Source of the DNA: DRYM01 sp964526225
Lineage (GTDB): Archaea; Thermoproteota; Thermoprotei_A; EX4484-217-1
Length of the DNA: 31,840 bases
Reading direction: 5' to 3'
Assembly: GCA_964526225.1 (NCBI GenBank)
Contig: CAZGLL010000020.1
Span: forward strand, 1 to 31,840
Shown: positions 24,119 through 31,840 of the stretch, piece after piece
Layout of the letters: the number at the start of each line of letters is the position of its first letter
How positions within the stretch are numbered: the stretch's first letter is position 1
The notes under the pieces: generated by a model
Databases searched by the model: none
The model's input: only the letters and a program-made list of their open reading frames with translations
Told to the model about the DNA's origin: nothing
Translations under genes and position numbers: made by a program

Positions 24119-24880
24119 TTAGTGTTTTCTTAGTTCGCCTTCGTAAATTAATGGTATGGCGCCGTGTTTTTCTAGTTCTTCTATATATTCGTCTATGTTC
24201 TTTACTTTGCCGATGTTTAGGATTATTACGATGAGGTAGTCGAGTCTTTTGAGGTAGTCTTCGACTTGTCCGAGAAGTCGTTGTAGGTGTGTTCTTTGTG
24301 TCGGTACTTTGAGTTCTATTCCTAGTTTGCCGAATAGTATGTCGACGGTGAGTCCGCCTCCTATTTTTGCTTGTCGTTTTATGTTGAAGCCTTTTGCTTT
24401 TAGGAATTGGTAGAGTTGTTTTCTAGATCGTATTCGTCACGTACGGGTTCAAGGTTCGAATTCATGTAATGCTTCAATTAGCTTAGCATATTTTGGTTCA
24501 AACTCTACTTTCTTTTTCTCAGCTTCAACTTGGGCCTTAAACTTTTCTAACTCATCAAGCAAATCCCTATATTTTACCTTGTACCTTCTAGCATATAGGA
24601 CAACGGTTTTTAATGGTAAGCGTGAAGCAAGCCTTCTAACCTTATCTCGCTTAGTCCTGAAGACCACTTTTTCGCCAGTAAGGGGATCCGTATAGCTCCA
24701 TGAAATACCTTGTCTTGCAGCTATTTCATCAAGCTGACTTGCTGTGAACCTATTTAGAATTAACCTCTTTATTTCATGTTCTTTTGCCTTAATCCTTTGA
24801 TACGCAACAATATTTGTAATAGCTTTTTTAGTAACATCTTTAAGTGCAGAGAAGCCCTTCTTTAACTTCTTAAATATCAT
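24119..24880 (-). pseudogene. PD-(D/E)XK nuclease gene with two compensating frame breaks
   Basis: From ATG 24880 an open frame of 143 residues (helical, basic: KKLKKGFSALKDVTKKA ...) ends in ALHEFEP at TGA 24449. The DNA then continues in a +1 frame as PVRDEYDLEN and returns to the first frame as KQLYQFLKAKGFNIK, ... LTVDILFGKLGIELKVP, ending at TAA 24119. The restored product has Asp (VDIL) and Glu-x-Lys (IELK), a restriction-endonuclease-like core fused to an N-terminal helical region, about 253 residues in all. One base too many near 24445-24454 and one too few in the A-run at 24419-24422 explain the breaks. The C-terminal part is A/C-codon-rich, the N-terminal part is not. Decay or assembly error are both possible. 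Confidence 0.7.
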
Positions 24881-25392
24881 AGCCTCTTATCCCACGATTA
24901 AAATTAATGAAAGAATCAAAATAAATTATTATACCCTACTCATCACGTAACATTAAAGCTAAAGCGTGACTTAATAACAATGTTTTATTATCCTTTACAC
25001 AGACTGTTTTATTTTTCGAATGGTGTTTCTAATAATTGTGCATCGTTCTCTATTGCATGTTTTTGATGGTGTTTAGTGTTTTTTACTATTTCTTTTTATA
25101 TTATTTTATCACTGTTTCTAACGATATATTCTAAATTACTTGAAAGAGTCTTCTCATGTGCCTATATGGCTGACATAGTCTTCTTATTTAAATGAATAAT
25201 GGACGCGTAAAATACTGAGGCGGACACTTAGTATATTTCTTTTAAGAGAGAAATCAGCTTCTTAATGGTATTGCACTGATAGATCTTTGTTACATATGGG
25301 CTAATTAAGGTTGTAGCACATATGTGTCAACGTAAATTTATGTATTGAAGTATTTTTTACTATGGGGAGCTAATAGAAAATGAGTTAAAAAA
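24881..25392. other. gene-free AT-rich gap
   Basis: About 510 bases without an open frame, tRNA or repeat I can support. The left end must hold the promoter of the minus-strand nuclease gene (AT-rich around 24,900-24,930). The right end follows the stop of the MBL hydrolase gene. Confidence 0.5.
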
Positions 25393-26286
25393 TTAAAATA
25401 TGGTAGTATATCCGGAATGTATTCTATGGAATTTTTCACCATACTTCTTGTAGAACTCCATGTGGGCTCTAAAACCTGTGCAGTGTCCTGAATAAACTTC
25501 TTCTACACCTATTTTTTTAAGTTCCTCAGCGGTTTTTCTGATTCTCTCTTCACTAGCATTTAGGAGATGGAAGCCTCCAAAAACTGCATGAACTTTTCTA
25601 ACACCTGTTATTTTCATTGCATGTAGAACGGTGTTAACTATTCCTGCATGCCCGCATCCTGTGAACACTAAAAGACCCTTATTCTTAACATTAACAATTA
25701 AGGCCATATCATCCATCATTTCGTCAGGAACCATTTCCCCATTAGCAATGGTGTATGTGAAAACACCTCCCTTTTCAAAATCAACTTTTCTCTCAATTTC
25801 ACCTGAAGTAACTATTCCATCCACTATTTTCATAGGCGACCTAGTTAGTATGAGCTTAAAGCCTAGAGATTCAATGTTTTCCGGTGTACAGTCATAAGGT
25901 ACGCCCTCATGTTTCAAATAAGGCTCTAAAACAAAGTTTGGCCTAAAAATGCTTGGATGAGCTATTACGGGAACGTTTTTACCCTTAATTTCATTAAGAA
26001 CACCCATAAGTCCTCCAGTATGGTCCCAGTGGCAATGTGAAATAACAACAGCATCTATTTTTTTAGGATCTATGCCCAGAAGTTTCATATTGTAAAGTAA
26101 TGCTTCACTGTTGTTAGCGACGTCAAATAGTATTCTAAAAGGCTTTACTAAATCATTACCGTATGTTTCAAGCAGCATTGAAATACCATGTTGTGCTAGA
26201 AGAGGTGATTCGTAGCCTGCACAGTCCTCTGCAACAACATACACTTTAAGCTTATCTATTTCACCTATACTGTTCAACAAGGTCAC
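25393..26286 (-). CDS. metallo-beta-lactamase-fold hydrolase (dihydropterin/RFA-P synthase-like family)
   Basis: 297 residues. Zinc-site motif HCHWDH at 84-89 (SHCHWDHTGG), a second block LVFTGCGHAGIVN, then FGGFHLL and a final GHCTGF supplying the last His. The TGCGHAG(I/V)N and GGFHL blocks are typical of the MBL subfamily annotated as 7,8-dihydropterin-6-yl-methyl-4-(beta-D-ribofuranosyl)aminobenzene 5'-phosphate synthase, named after a methanogen pterin-pathway enzyme; many members in non-methanogens have unknown substrates. The ATG overlaps the TGA of the upstream transporter gene (4 nt), so the two are co-expressed; the substrate may be related to what the transporter moves. Confidence 0.85.
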   Translation of the reverse strand: MTLLNSIGEIDKLKVYVVAEDCAGYESPLLAQHGISMLLETYGNDLVKPFRILFDVANNSEALLYNMKLLGIDPKKIDAVVISHCHWDHTGGLMGVLNEIKGKNVPVIAHPSIFRPNFVLEPYLKHEGVPYDCTPENIESLGFKLILTRSPMKIVDGIVTSGEIERKVDFEKGGVFTYTIANGEMVPDEMMDDMALIVNVKNKGLLVFTGCGHAGIVNTVLHAMKITGVRKVHAVFGGFHLLNASEERIRKTAEELKKIGVEEVYSGHCTGFRAHMEFYKKYGEKFHRIHSGYTTIF

Positions 26287-27625
26287 CCTGGAAGTTTCAG
26301 TAGCGCTTCTTCGAGTTTCTCTCCTCTACGTTCAAAGGTTTTCTTCGCATAGTAGTATACGCCAAGTCCTATGACAATCCATATTATGAAGAAAATCCAA
26401 GAGTCCAAGGACTGAAGAGCCATGAAAACTATGTTTGAAATAAAACCTGCCAATGCTACAACATATAGCAGACTTCTCCTAAGCTTAAAAGGCGACTTAC
26501 CATATTTTTCCGGATATTTACGGGCAAAGTTCAGAGCCGCTAAGCATACTAAAGCATAGCTCGCTAAGAAGCCTATGTTAGCAACTCCAGCTGCAAACTC
26601 TATACCTTTACCTGAGAGTATAAGCCCTACGCCTATAAGTACTGTAGCCAGTAATGCTAGATAAGGCGTTCCGAACCGTGGATGTATTTTAGCAAAAACC
26701 CTTGGGACAAGACCGTCTCTTGCAAAAGCATATAGAAGTCTAGAACCAACTATTTGGAATCCGTTCTGCGATGTTAAAATAGCCATTATACCGACAATAG
26801 CTATGAAGGCTGCGGCAGAGAAAGGCAAGAATCTAGCTGCTGCTTCTGCCACAGGAGCTTCTGCAGCTGCAAATTCGCTCCAAGGCATAACACCTACACT
26901 TACGAAGGAAAGTAAAGCATAAATCGCTACTACAAGGAAGACTCCGATAATTATTCCTAAAGGCAAGTTTCGCTCAGGTTTCTTAACCTCTTCACCTGGT
27001 TCTATTGCAACACCGAATCCTGTGTATGAGAAAAACGCTAAAGCCGCGGCATAAGCTACACCATATATGCCTAGTGGAGTGTCTGGAACTGTAGCCAAGT
27101 TAAGATCCACATGAGGTAATCCTAGCACTATATATGCAAACATGCCTCCTACAAGCGTTAGGAACATTGCATCTTGAACCCATCCCGAAAGCTTTATGCC
27201 AACATAGTTTAGCATAAAGAAGACAAAAACAGCAAGCAATGCTACTGGAAGCACTGGTACCTTCACAAGGAAACTAACATACCTTGGAAATGCTAAAGCC
27301 GTTATACATAATGGGCCAATATATCCCATCCATTTACCCCAAGCAGTTAAGAAGCCCCAAAAAGGCGACACAAACCTTGTAGTGTAAAATAGCGATCCAC
27401 CCTCGTAGGGCATTGCACCTGCTAGAATAGCAAAAGCCAAACCGGTAAAGAAAGTAGGTATTCCTCCAAGCAGATAAGCTAGCCAAATCATGTTCCCAGA
27501 GTATTTCGTCGCTAACCCTGTTACAACAAATATTCCAGCACCAATAACAGACCCTGAAGTTATAGAAATTACCTCTAATAAACCTAGCTCCTTTTTAAGT
27601 CCAGACTGAGACGTAGAAAGCTCAC
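26283..27625 (-). CDS. APC-superfamily amino-acid permease, 5' end disrupted by a probable frameshift
   Basis: An open frame from ATG 27491 gives 402 residues with about eleven membrane spans (WLAYLLGGIPTFFTGLAFAI, FFSYTGFGVAIEPGEEVKKP, ...), typical of the APC superfamily. The family's first span and substrate motif lie upstream in the same frame: GLLEVISITSGSVIGAGIFV, preceded by TSQSGLKKEL. No ATG, GTG or TTG exists in that frame before the stop at 27654-27656. GTG at 27623-27625 (or 27641-27643) is one frame off. One added T in the three-T run at 27617-27619 would restore M-S-F-S-T-S-Q-S-G, about 450 residues. I extend the gene accordingly. It overlaps the MBL gene by 4 bases. Confidence 0.8.
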
Positions 27626-27755
27626 CCTTGGTGAATATTTCACAATCCCAAGCTTATATTTTTTATGTAAAGAAGACATTATAATAAAAAATAGCAATAA
27701 TCACTAAACTACATCCATGAGAAAACATATAAACTAGCAAATTTACACTAAGGAA

Positions 27756-28079
27756 AAATGTGTAAAATGGAACAGTTTTAAAAACAGATCCCTACTAATA
27801 AGGCTTGAAGAAGCATATATAGCTTCAAAACATCTGTTCAGAAGATGTGAGTGAGAATAAACGGAAGAAATAGTGGTATTTGCACCACTTATTAGATTAT
27901 TTGGAGGGAGTTTCTTCTCTTCAGGAGAGGAAGACATCAGAAAGTTTAAGGAGAAAATGATCGCGGAACTCACTATAGGCGATCAAAGATTTAATTTCTG
28001 TCAGATAATAGCTGACATAGTAGATTTTGTTCATAGAAACTTAGAGGAAATATTAGGGGATGTAAGGAAAAATCTTTAA
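27756..28079 (+). pseudogene. decayed tandem copy of the following gene pair
   Basis: Only the last 68 codons are open (GTG 27873 to 28079: APLIRLFGGSFFSSGEED ... ADIVDFVHRNLEEIL). The same frame upstream reads SFKNRSLLIRLEEAYIASKH then LFRRCE, stop, E, stop, TEEIVV before joining it. The segment resembles the C-terminal part of the 28155 protein followed by the 28447 protein: both end in 'ELT' plus a helix with I-x-F-(I/V)-x-(Q/R)-N. So this looks like an older duplicate of the pair with two stops. The 68-codon part could still be expressed; a TATA-like CATATATAG is at about 27813-27821. Confidence 0.4.
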
Positions 28080-28154
28080 CTGTTTTCTGGGAGCTTTTTG
28101 GAAATAGTGAAATAGTGTTTTTCTGAAAAACTATATCCAAAACAGGTTATTGAA

Positions 28155-28454
28155 ATGAGGTTATCTGAAGAGGTTATGAAAGAGATAAAATTGTTAATAA
28201 ATTTTCCTAGAAAATGGTTTGGAATAAAATATCCCACTCTCCTTAAAGACGTTTGCGGAGTGTCTGTAGCTGATATACATAGTGATCCATGTGTTGCACT
28301 GTTTGAATCATCAAGAATAGCTGATGGGACTATTAGTAGTTTTAGGAAATGTAATAGGAGGAAATGGCAGCTGAGGCTTCTTATGGAATGTGTTTACAAA
28401 CACTATGGTACTGAAGGTGTTAAGGCATGTTGTCCTATACTTAGCAATGAATAG
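28155..28454 (+). CDS. small Cys-rich hypothetical protein
   Basis: 99 residues, charged and helical, with scattered cysteines (DVCGVSVADIHSDPC, FRKCNRRKW, MECVYKHYG, KACCP). They could bind a metal but follow no zinc-finger spacing I recognise. Its stop TAG (28452-28454) overlaps the start of the next gene, so the two are coupled. Family unknown; a possible two-component toxin-antitoxin or element maintenance pair, which is inference from size and coupling only. Confidence 0.5.
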   Translation: MRLSEEVMKEIKLLINFPRKWFGIKYPTLLKDVCGVSVADIHSDPCVALFESSRIADGTISSFRKCNRRKWQLRLLMECVYKHYGTEGVKACCPILSNE

Positions 28455-28695
28455 AATTAACTACTATGCTTCAAGGTGTTTCGCACCGAACAATATATTA
28501 GAACGTGTTGAGGCTATGTTTGAAGAGCTAATAGTACCAAGTAAAGAGGAGCTTAAAAGTTACCCTTTCCGAATACGTGAACTTACAGATGTAGACTATG
28601 CTATATCGGAAGCTACTGAAGAGGTTATAAAGTTTATAAAACAAAACATAGTGAGCTTGATAGAGAAACGTCAAGATTTATTGAAGGATCCCTAA
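28447..28695 (+). CDS. small hypothetical protein, coupled to the preceding gene
   Basis: 82 residues from ATG 28447, which lies inside the last codons of the previous gene (ATGAATAG). A longer frame is open from 28390, but that region belongs to the upstream gene. Helical, with ILERVEAMFEELIVPSKEEL and a C-terminal EVIKFIKQNIVSLIEKRQDL. It converges on the Argonaute gene with 27 nt between stops. No family recognised. Confidence 0.5.
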   Translation: MNRINYYASRCFAPNNILERVEAMFEELIVPSKEELKSYPFRIRELTDVDYAISEATEEVIKFIKQNIVSLIEKRQDLLKDP

Positions 28696-28722
28696 ATTTG
28701 TTCCTTAAGGAAAGGGAGTCCC

Positions 28723-31079
28723 CTATTGCCGATAAGGTCTATTTTGTGTTTTTATTTGTATGTTTTGTAGTGCTAAGTATGCTAGTTTGTCTGCCATGAA
28801 TATTGGTAGTGGGTATTTGTTCATTCCATTTAGGGGGTTCCAGTAGTCGAGTCTGCATAGTCTAAGGTATTCGTTGACAAGTTCATCGATTGTTTTGTCA
28901 GAGTATTCCTTGGTGTACCTCTCAAGTAGGACGGGCTTAACTGTTCCTCCGCTTTTAGCTTCAGATGAAATTATGAGTGCTCTTTCCGCATAAACACCGT
29001 ACTTAATAATGACCCATATTTTTATCCAAGTTCCAGCTGACGGGTTAACCATGATTTTCTCCTGTTTCCTCTTAGCAAACAATCTTAAATTGTGGCGCTT
29101 AATTACCCCGATAACATCTATTTGCTTAAGCCTTATTTTCCTACCTATACTCGAGAAAACCTCTATTATTTCGTTAAACTCCTGTTTCCCTCTAATACCT
29201 CCATCCTTATATATTACCAGTCTTTCCATGCTTTCTTCATGCTGTAGCGGTTCCAGAAGTGATAGTAAAATGCTTTCGAAAACATCTTTAGAAAGCTTTT
29301 CTCCACGTATTTGCTTAACAATAGCATTTAACATGTATCCGTAGGAATCGTATAGGACAAAAGCTACAGCAACTTCATTTCTGTTTATGGTGCTTCGAGA
29401 GATATCATACCCTATGTACAATGATTTACCTAAGTTGTCAGCAGGTTTAGCTAGAGCCCATGTTAGCTTGCTGGGAACTCTATGATTATAGATTTCGCTT
29501 TGCAGAAGAAATTCGACATATATTGAGAACACAATGTTTGAAAGCATAGACGTTAATTGCTCTAACTGTTCATCTGATACTTTCTCTTTCTTAATGGTGT
29601 TAATATATTCATTGATTTTCTCTTCATTAGTTATTTTAAGATCCGAAATCAACCCTACGATTTCAGCAAATGTTTCCTCCTCTAAAACTCTGGCATGATA
29701 GAACTTATTAGAGCAAATTTGCTTAGCTGTTTTAAATAAGTATCGACGGTTTATAACAGGCATTACTAAAGTATTTGTCGGCTTATTTCTCTCGAGAACT
29801 TCCTTAAGCCTATTTGAAAACTCTACCTTCTGATTAGCCGGATCTTCATGAACTCTATAGAAGCAGGTTTCCACCTTACCTATTGTTCCCAAGTTATAGC
29901 TTTCATATAATAGTTGAATTAGTTTGCTGAAGAGGCCAGCATCTTCCTTATTTACAGTATTAGGGAGTAGTATGGAAAGCTTAGGTACGTTTACAAGTCC
30001 ATGTAGCGGTTTAGTATTTAGCTTCTGCATTGATAATAAAGGTGAAACATAGCTTTCTTTATCACCATACTTCAATATTATGTCCCTTATTACGTTAACA
30101 TATTTTTTTATGTTCATATCGTATGGCAGCTTTTCTAAACAGAATTCCGTGAACACTAAAGTTTTTAATTAGTTCTTCCAATACCCCATTAATTCTATCA
30201 TATCGTGTATGAGGCTCAGGAACGTCTATAGGTAGAAAAATCCTAACTTGCGAAGAAGGATAAAAAGAGGTTTTCTACTTCCCCCACTTTCAGGGCTTAC
30301 AATTTCGATCTCAACTATCGGTTGTTCATCAGGGTCTAAGCGAATACCCTTTCCCATATAATAATCAAATAAGTTTAGCTTCTTCCCGTTTACATCAATA
30401 TCTTCACTCACTTTCTTATTAATGAAGCCACAAATTTTTCCATACGCGTATTTATTACCGTAAGGAACCATTACGTTAGTGCCGACAAGCTCCCATATTT
30501 CATTGCTACCTAGGCTTTCGCTAACAATTTTATCCCATAATGTAGTACTTGACGGAAACCTTATGTCAACACTTATGTATCCCTTAAATGTAAGTGGATC
30601 TATGCCAGCATCGAAAAATACAGTACATCATTACTTTTCGGAGACCAAGCTGTCCTTCTTCCGATAATCTTAGGTCGATAATCTATGTTGTAAAGATGAT
30701 TTCTAAGAGCAAGTTTGAAGTAAAAATCCAATAACATATACTTCTTTGTATTAACAAGCTCGTTTACTTCGTCGTGGCTTAGTTCTTTTCCCTCTTCAGC
30801 CTGTGCTTTCTTAAGTAAAATACTGTTTAACACTTCGTCCAAGATGTTAGGTTCAGAGGAGATTATATTTACTTCTATGTTTTCGTTTTCTCTATTGGTA
30901 GCTACGCTTATGAAATACTTTCTAGCATATTTATGTAAACTATAAAGTAATGGATGTACATTGGTATAGTATTCTCTAGCATTCGATATGTAAACACGTT
31001 TACCGGCAAGTGTTAGGCCTGAAAGAATATTCGTTAATGGCCTCTTAGACTCTATAGAGTTAAGCTCTAGCCAAGTCAT
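28723..31079 (-). pseudogene. long prokaryotic Argonaute (N-PAZ-MID-PIWI) split by three frameshifts
   Basis: Three minus-strand frames form one protein of about 785 residues when three single-base shifts are repaired. The shifts are in the five-A run at 30614-30618, near 30245-30250 and in the five-T run at 30162-30166. The N-terminal piece (from ATG 31079) leads into a PAZ-like region (MVPYGNKYAYGKICGF, then LFDYYMGKGIRLDPDEQP), then LPIDVPEPHTRYDRINGVLE, a MID region (VPKLSILLPN) and a PIWI domain. The PIWI frame (from 30156) keeps all four catalytic residues: Asp251 (YIGYDIS), Glu286 (RGEKLS), Asp318 (IYKDGG) and Asp456 (FMADKLAYL). Their spacing matches archaeal slicing Argonautes. Known relatives use guide DNA to cut invading DNA. 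No partner gene is adjacent. Either recently inactivated or miscalled bases. Confidence 0.9.
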
Positions 31080-31249
31080 TGCCTAGCCTCTACTTTCATT
31101 CATTATACTATAATTATGAAACCATATTTATAGAATGAAGCCTCATTATATAGTATTTAATAGTTTTTAGTGTGAAGTACAGAACTAAAGTAACTCTTGA
31201 AAACCATAAAGCCTTTATAAGACTTTTATTCTTCATGACGTTAACATTT

Positions 31250-31840
31250 TTATGGTATTCCGTATTTTCTTTTTAGTTTTTCTATTGCTTTTGTGGTTAG
31301 TGGGTCTGTTATTTTGTATTCTAGGTTTTCTGTTTTCTCTACGAAACCGTATTTTACAAGGTTTCGTAGTAGGTTGTCGAATCTATTGTCGGGTATTGTG
31401 CCTGCTATGCCTTCTGCGAAATGTTTTATTGTGCTCCATGTTTTCAACCCTAGGGAAATAGCCCATAGAATTGCTATGTATCTTCTCGGAGAATACCTGA
31501 TGAGCTCTTCGAGTTCTTTTGCTACGAGCTCTTCTGCTTCTGCTTCAACCTTGCTGACCGCTTCTTTATGCCCTATACCGTAGGTTACTCTGTAGTATCC
31601 GTAGAGTGTTAGCCATCCGACAACGCCATCGTATTTGCTCACGGCATCTTCTATTTCGCTCTCTTTAATGTTCATGTCTGCTTCGGTGAATCCTTTCCTT
31701 AGGAAGCCTATTGATTGTTCCCTACTGAATTTGTTTAGGAATATCTCTACCCTTGCTCTTCCGAAAAGAGGTGATTCCGGATCTCCGAGTTTCAGAAAGT
31801 CTCTTAGAACTCCTATTTCGCTTCCGGTAACGACGAAGGA
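31250..31840 (-). CDS. archaeal P-loop ATPase, C-terminal part (runs off right edge)
   Basis: The frame is open from the window's last base to the stop at 31250, about 196 residues. The part before the first ATG (31675) reads SFVVTGSEIGVLRDFLKLGD, then PESPLFGRARVEIFLNKFS and REQSIGFLRKGF. This is the sensor-1 and lid region of the archaea-specific ATPase_2 family ('(I/V)TGSE' followed by 'SPLxGR'). The C-terminal part is the winged helix ending NLLRNLVKYGFVEK and YKITDPL. The P-loop lies beyond the window. The function of these ATPases is largely unknown. The 3' half is A/C-ending in codon use, like the chromosomal genes at the left. Confidence 0.85.
   Translation of the reverse strand, partial: SFVVTGSEIGVLRDFLKLGDPESPLFGRARVEIFLNKFSREQSIGFLRKGFTEADMNIKESEIEDAVSKYDGVVGWLTLYGYYRVTYGIGHKEAVSKVEAEAEELVAKELEELIRYSPRRYIAILWAISLGLKTWSTIKHFAEGIAGTIPDNRFDNLLRNLVKYGFVEKTENLEYKITDPLTTKAIEKLKRKYGIP

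Noticed and set aside
24430..24470. GGGTTCAAGGTTCGAATTC as a tRNA T-arm
   Set aside because: It has no flanking stem pairs or acceptor strand and lies inside the frame-broken nuclease gene.
1..31840. CRISPR array, insertion sequence or rRNA gene
   Set aside because: I saw no regularly spaced direct repeats, no transposase motifs with terminal inverted repeats and no rRNA-like sequence anywhere in the window.

Overview
This is archaeal DNA, most likely from a thermophilic Thermoproteota (crenarchaeal) chromosome. The signs are an archaeal-type uL2 gene, a HerA-like DNA-translocase ATPase, archaea-specific P-loop ATPases at both window ends, AT-rich TATA boxes about 25-35 nt before starts, GGTG/GGAGG ribosome sites, heavy AGA/AGG arginine use and a long-type Argonaute. 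No 16S rRNA or complete tRNA lies in the window, so a finer placement is not possible from what is visible.

Layout. Positions 1-6138 look like ordinary chromosome: the tail of an ATPase, a DUF433/DUF5615 toxin-antitoxin pair, an anchored transglutaminase-like surface protein, a HerA-like ATPase, a free-standing LAGLIDADG endonuclease and a lone uL2 gene. From 6.3 to 12 kb come unrecognised proteins, a decayed gene (8664-9060), a PAPS-reductase-family protein and a three-gene minus-strand operon of unknowns. From 12.3 to 20.0 kb there is a tight plus-strand cluster: nucleotidyltransferase plus partner, two similar 284/298-residue proteins, a small protein, an AAA+ ATPase, then (behind its own promoter with two near-identical palindromic operators) a small protein, an SMC/Rad50-like ATPase with a zinc hook, a Zn-ribbon protein and another small protein. 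Overlapping starts and stops suggest much of it works as one unit; I know of no described system with this set.

At 20,962-21,009 lies the 3' half of a tRNA-Arg(UCU) without its 5' half, which looks like the attachment-site scar of an integrated element. To its right is a compact operon of a YwgA/Panacea-like protein, a PD-(D/E)XK nuclease and a protein with a tRNA-guanine-transglycosylase-type zinc site, a possible DNA-modification/restriction or other defence cassette. The rest of the right part holds a membrane protein, a frame-broken nuclease gene, an APC transporter/MBL-hydrolase operon, a small tandem gene pair, and a full N-PAZ-MID-PIWI Argonaute of about 785 residues split by three frameshifts but keeping its D-E-D-D catalytic residues. 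The window ends inside another archaeal ATPase.

Two global patterns stand out. Frame lesions (one nonsense codon and about six single-base shifts, several of them in A/T runs) concentrate between 20.3 and 31 kb, so either this is decaying acquired DNA or the assembly has indel errors there. Several chromosomal-looking genes also change synonymous codon style along their length, from T/G-ending at the 5' end to almost purely A/C-ending at the 3' end.
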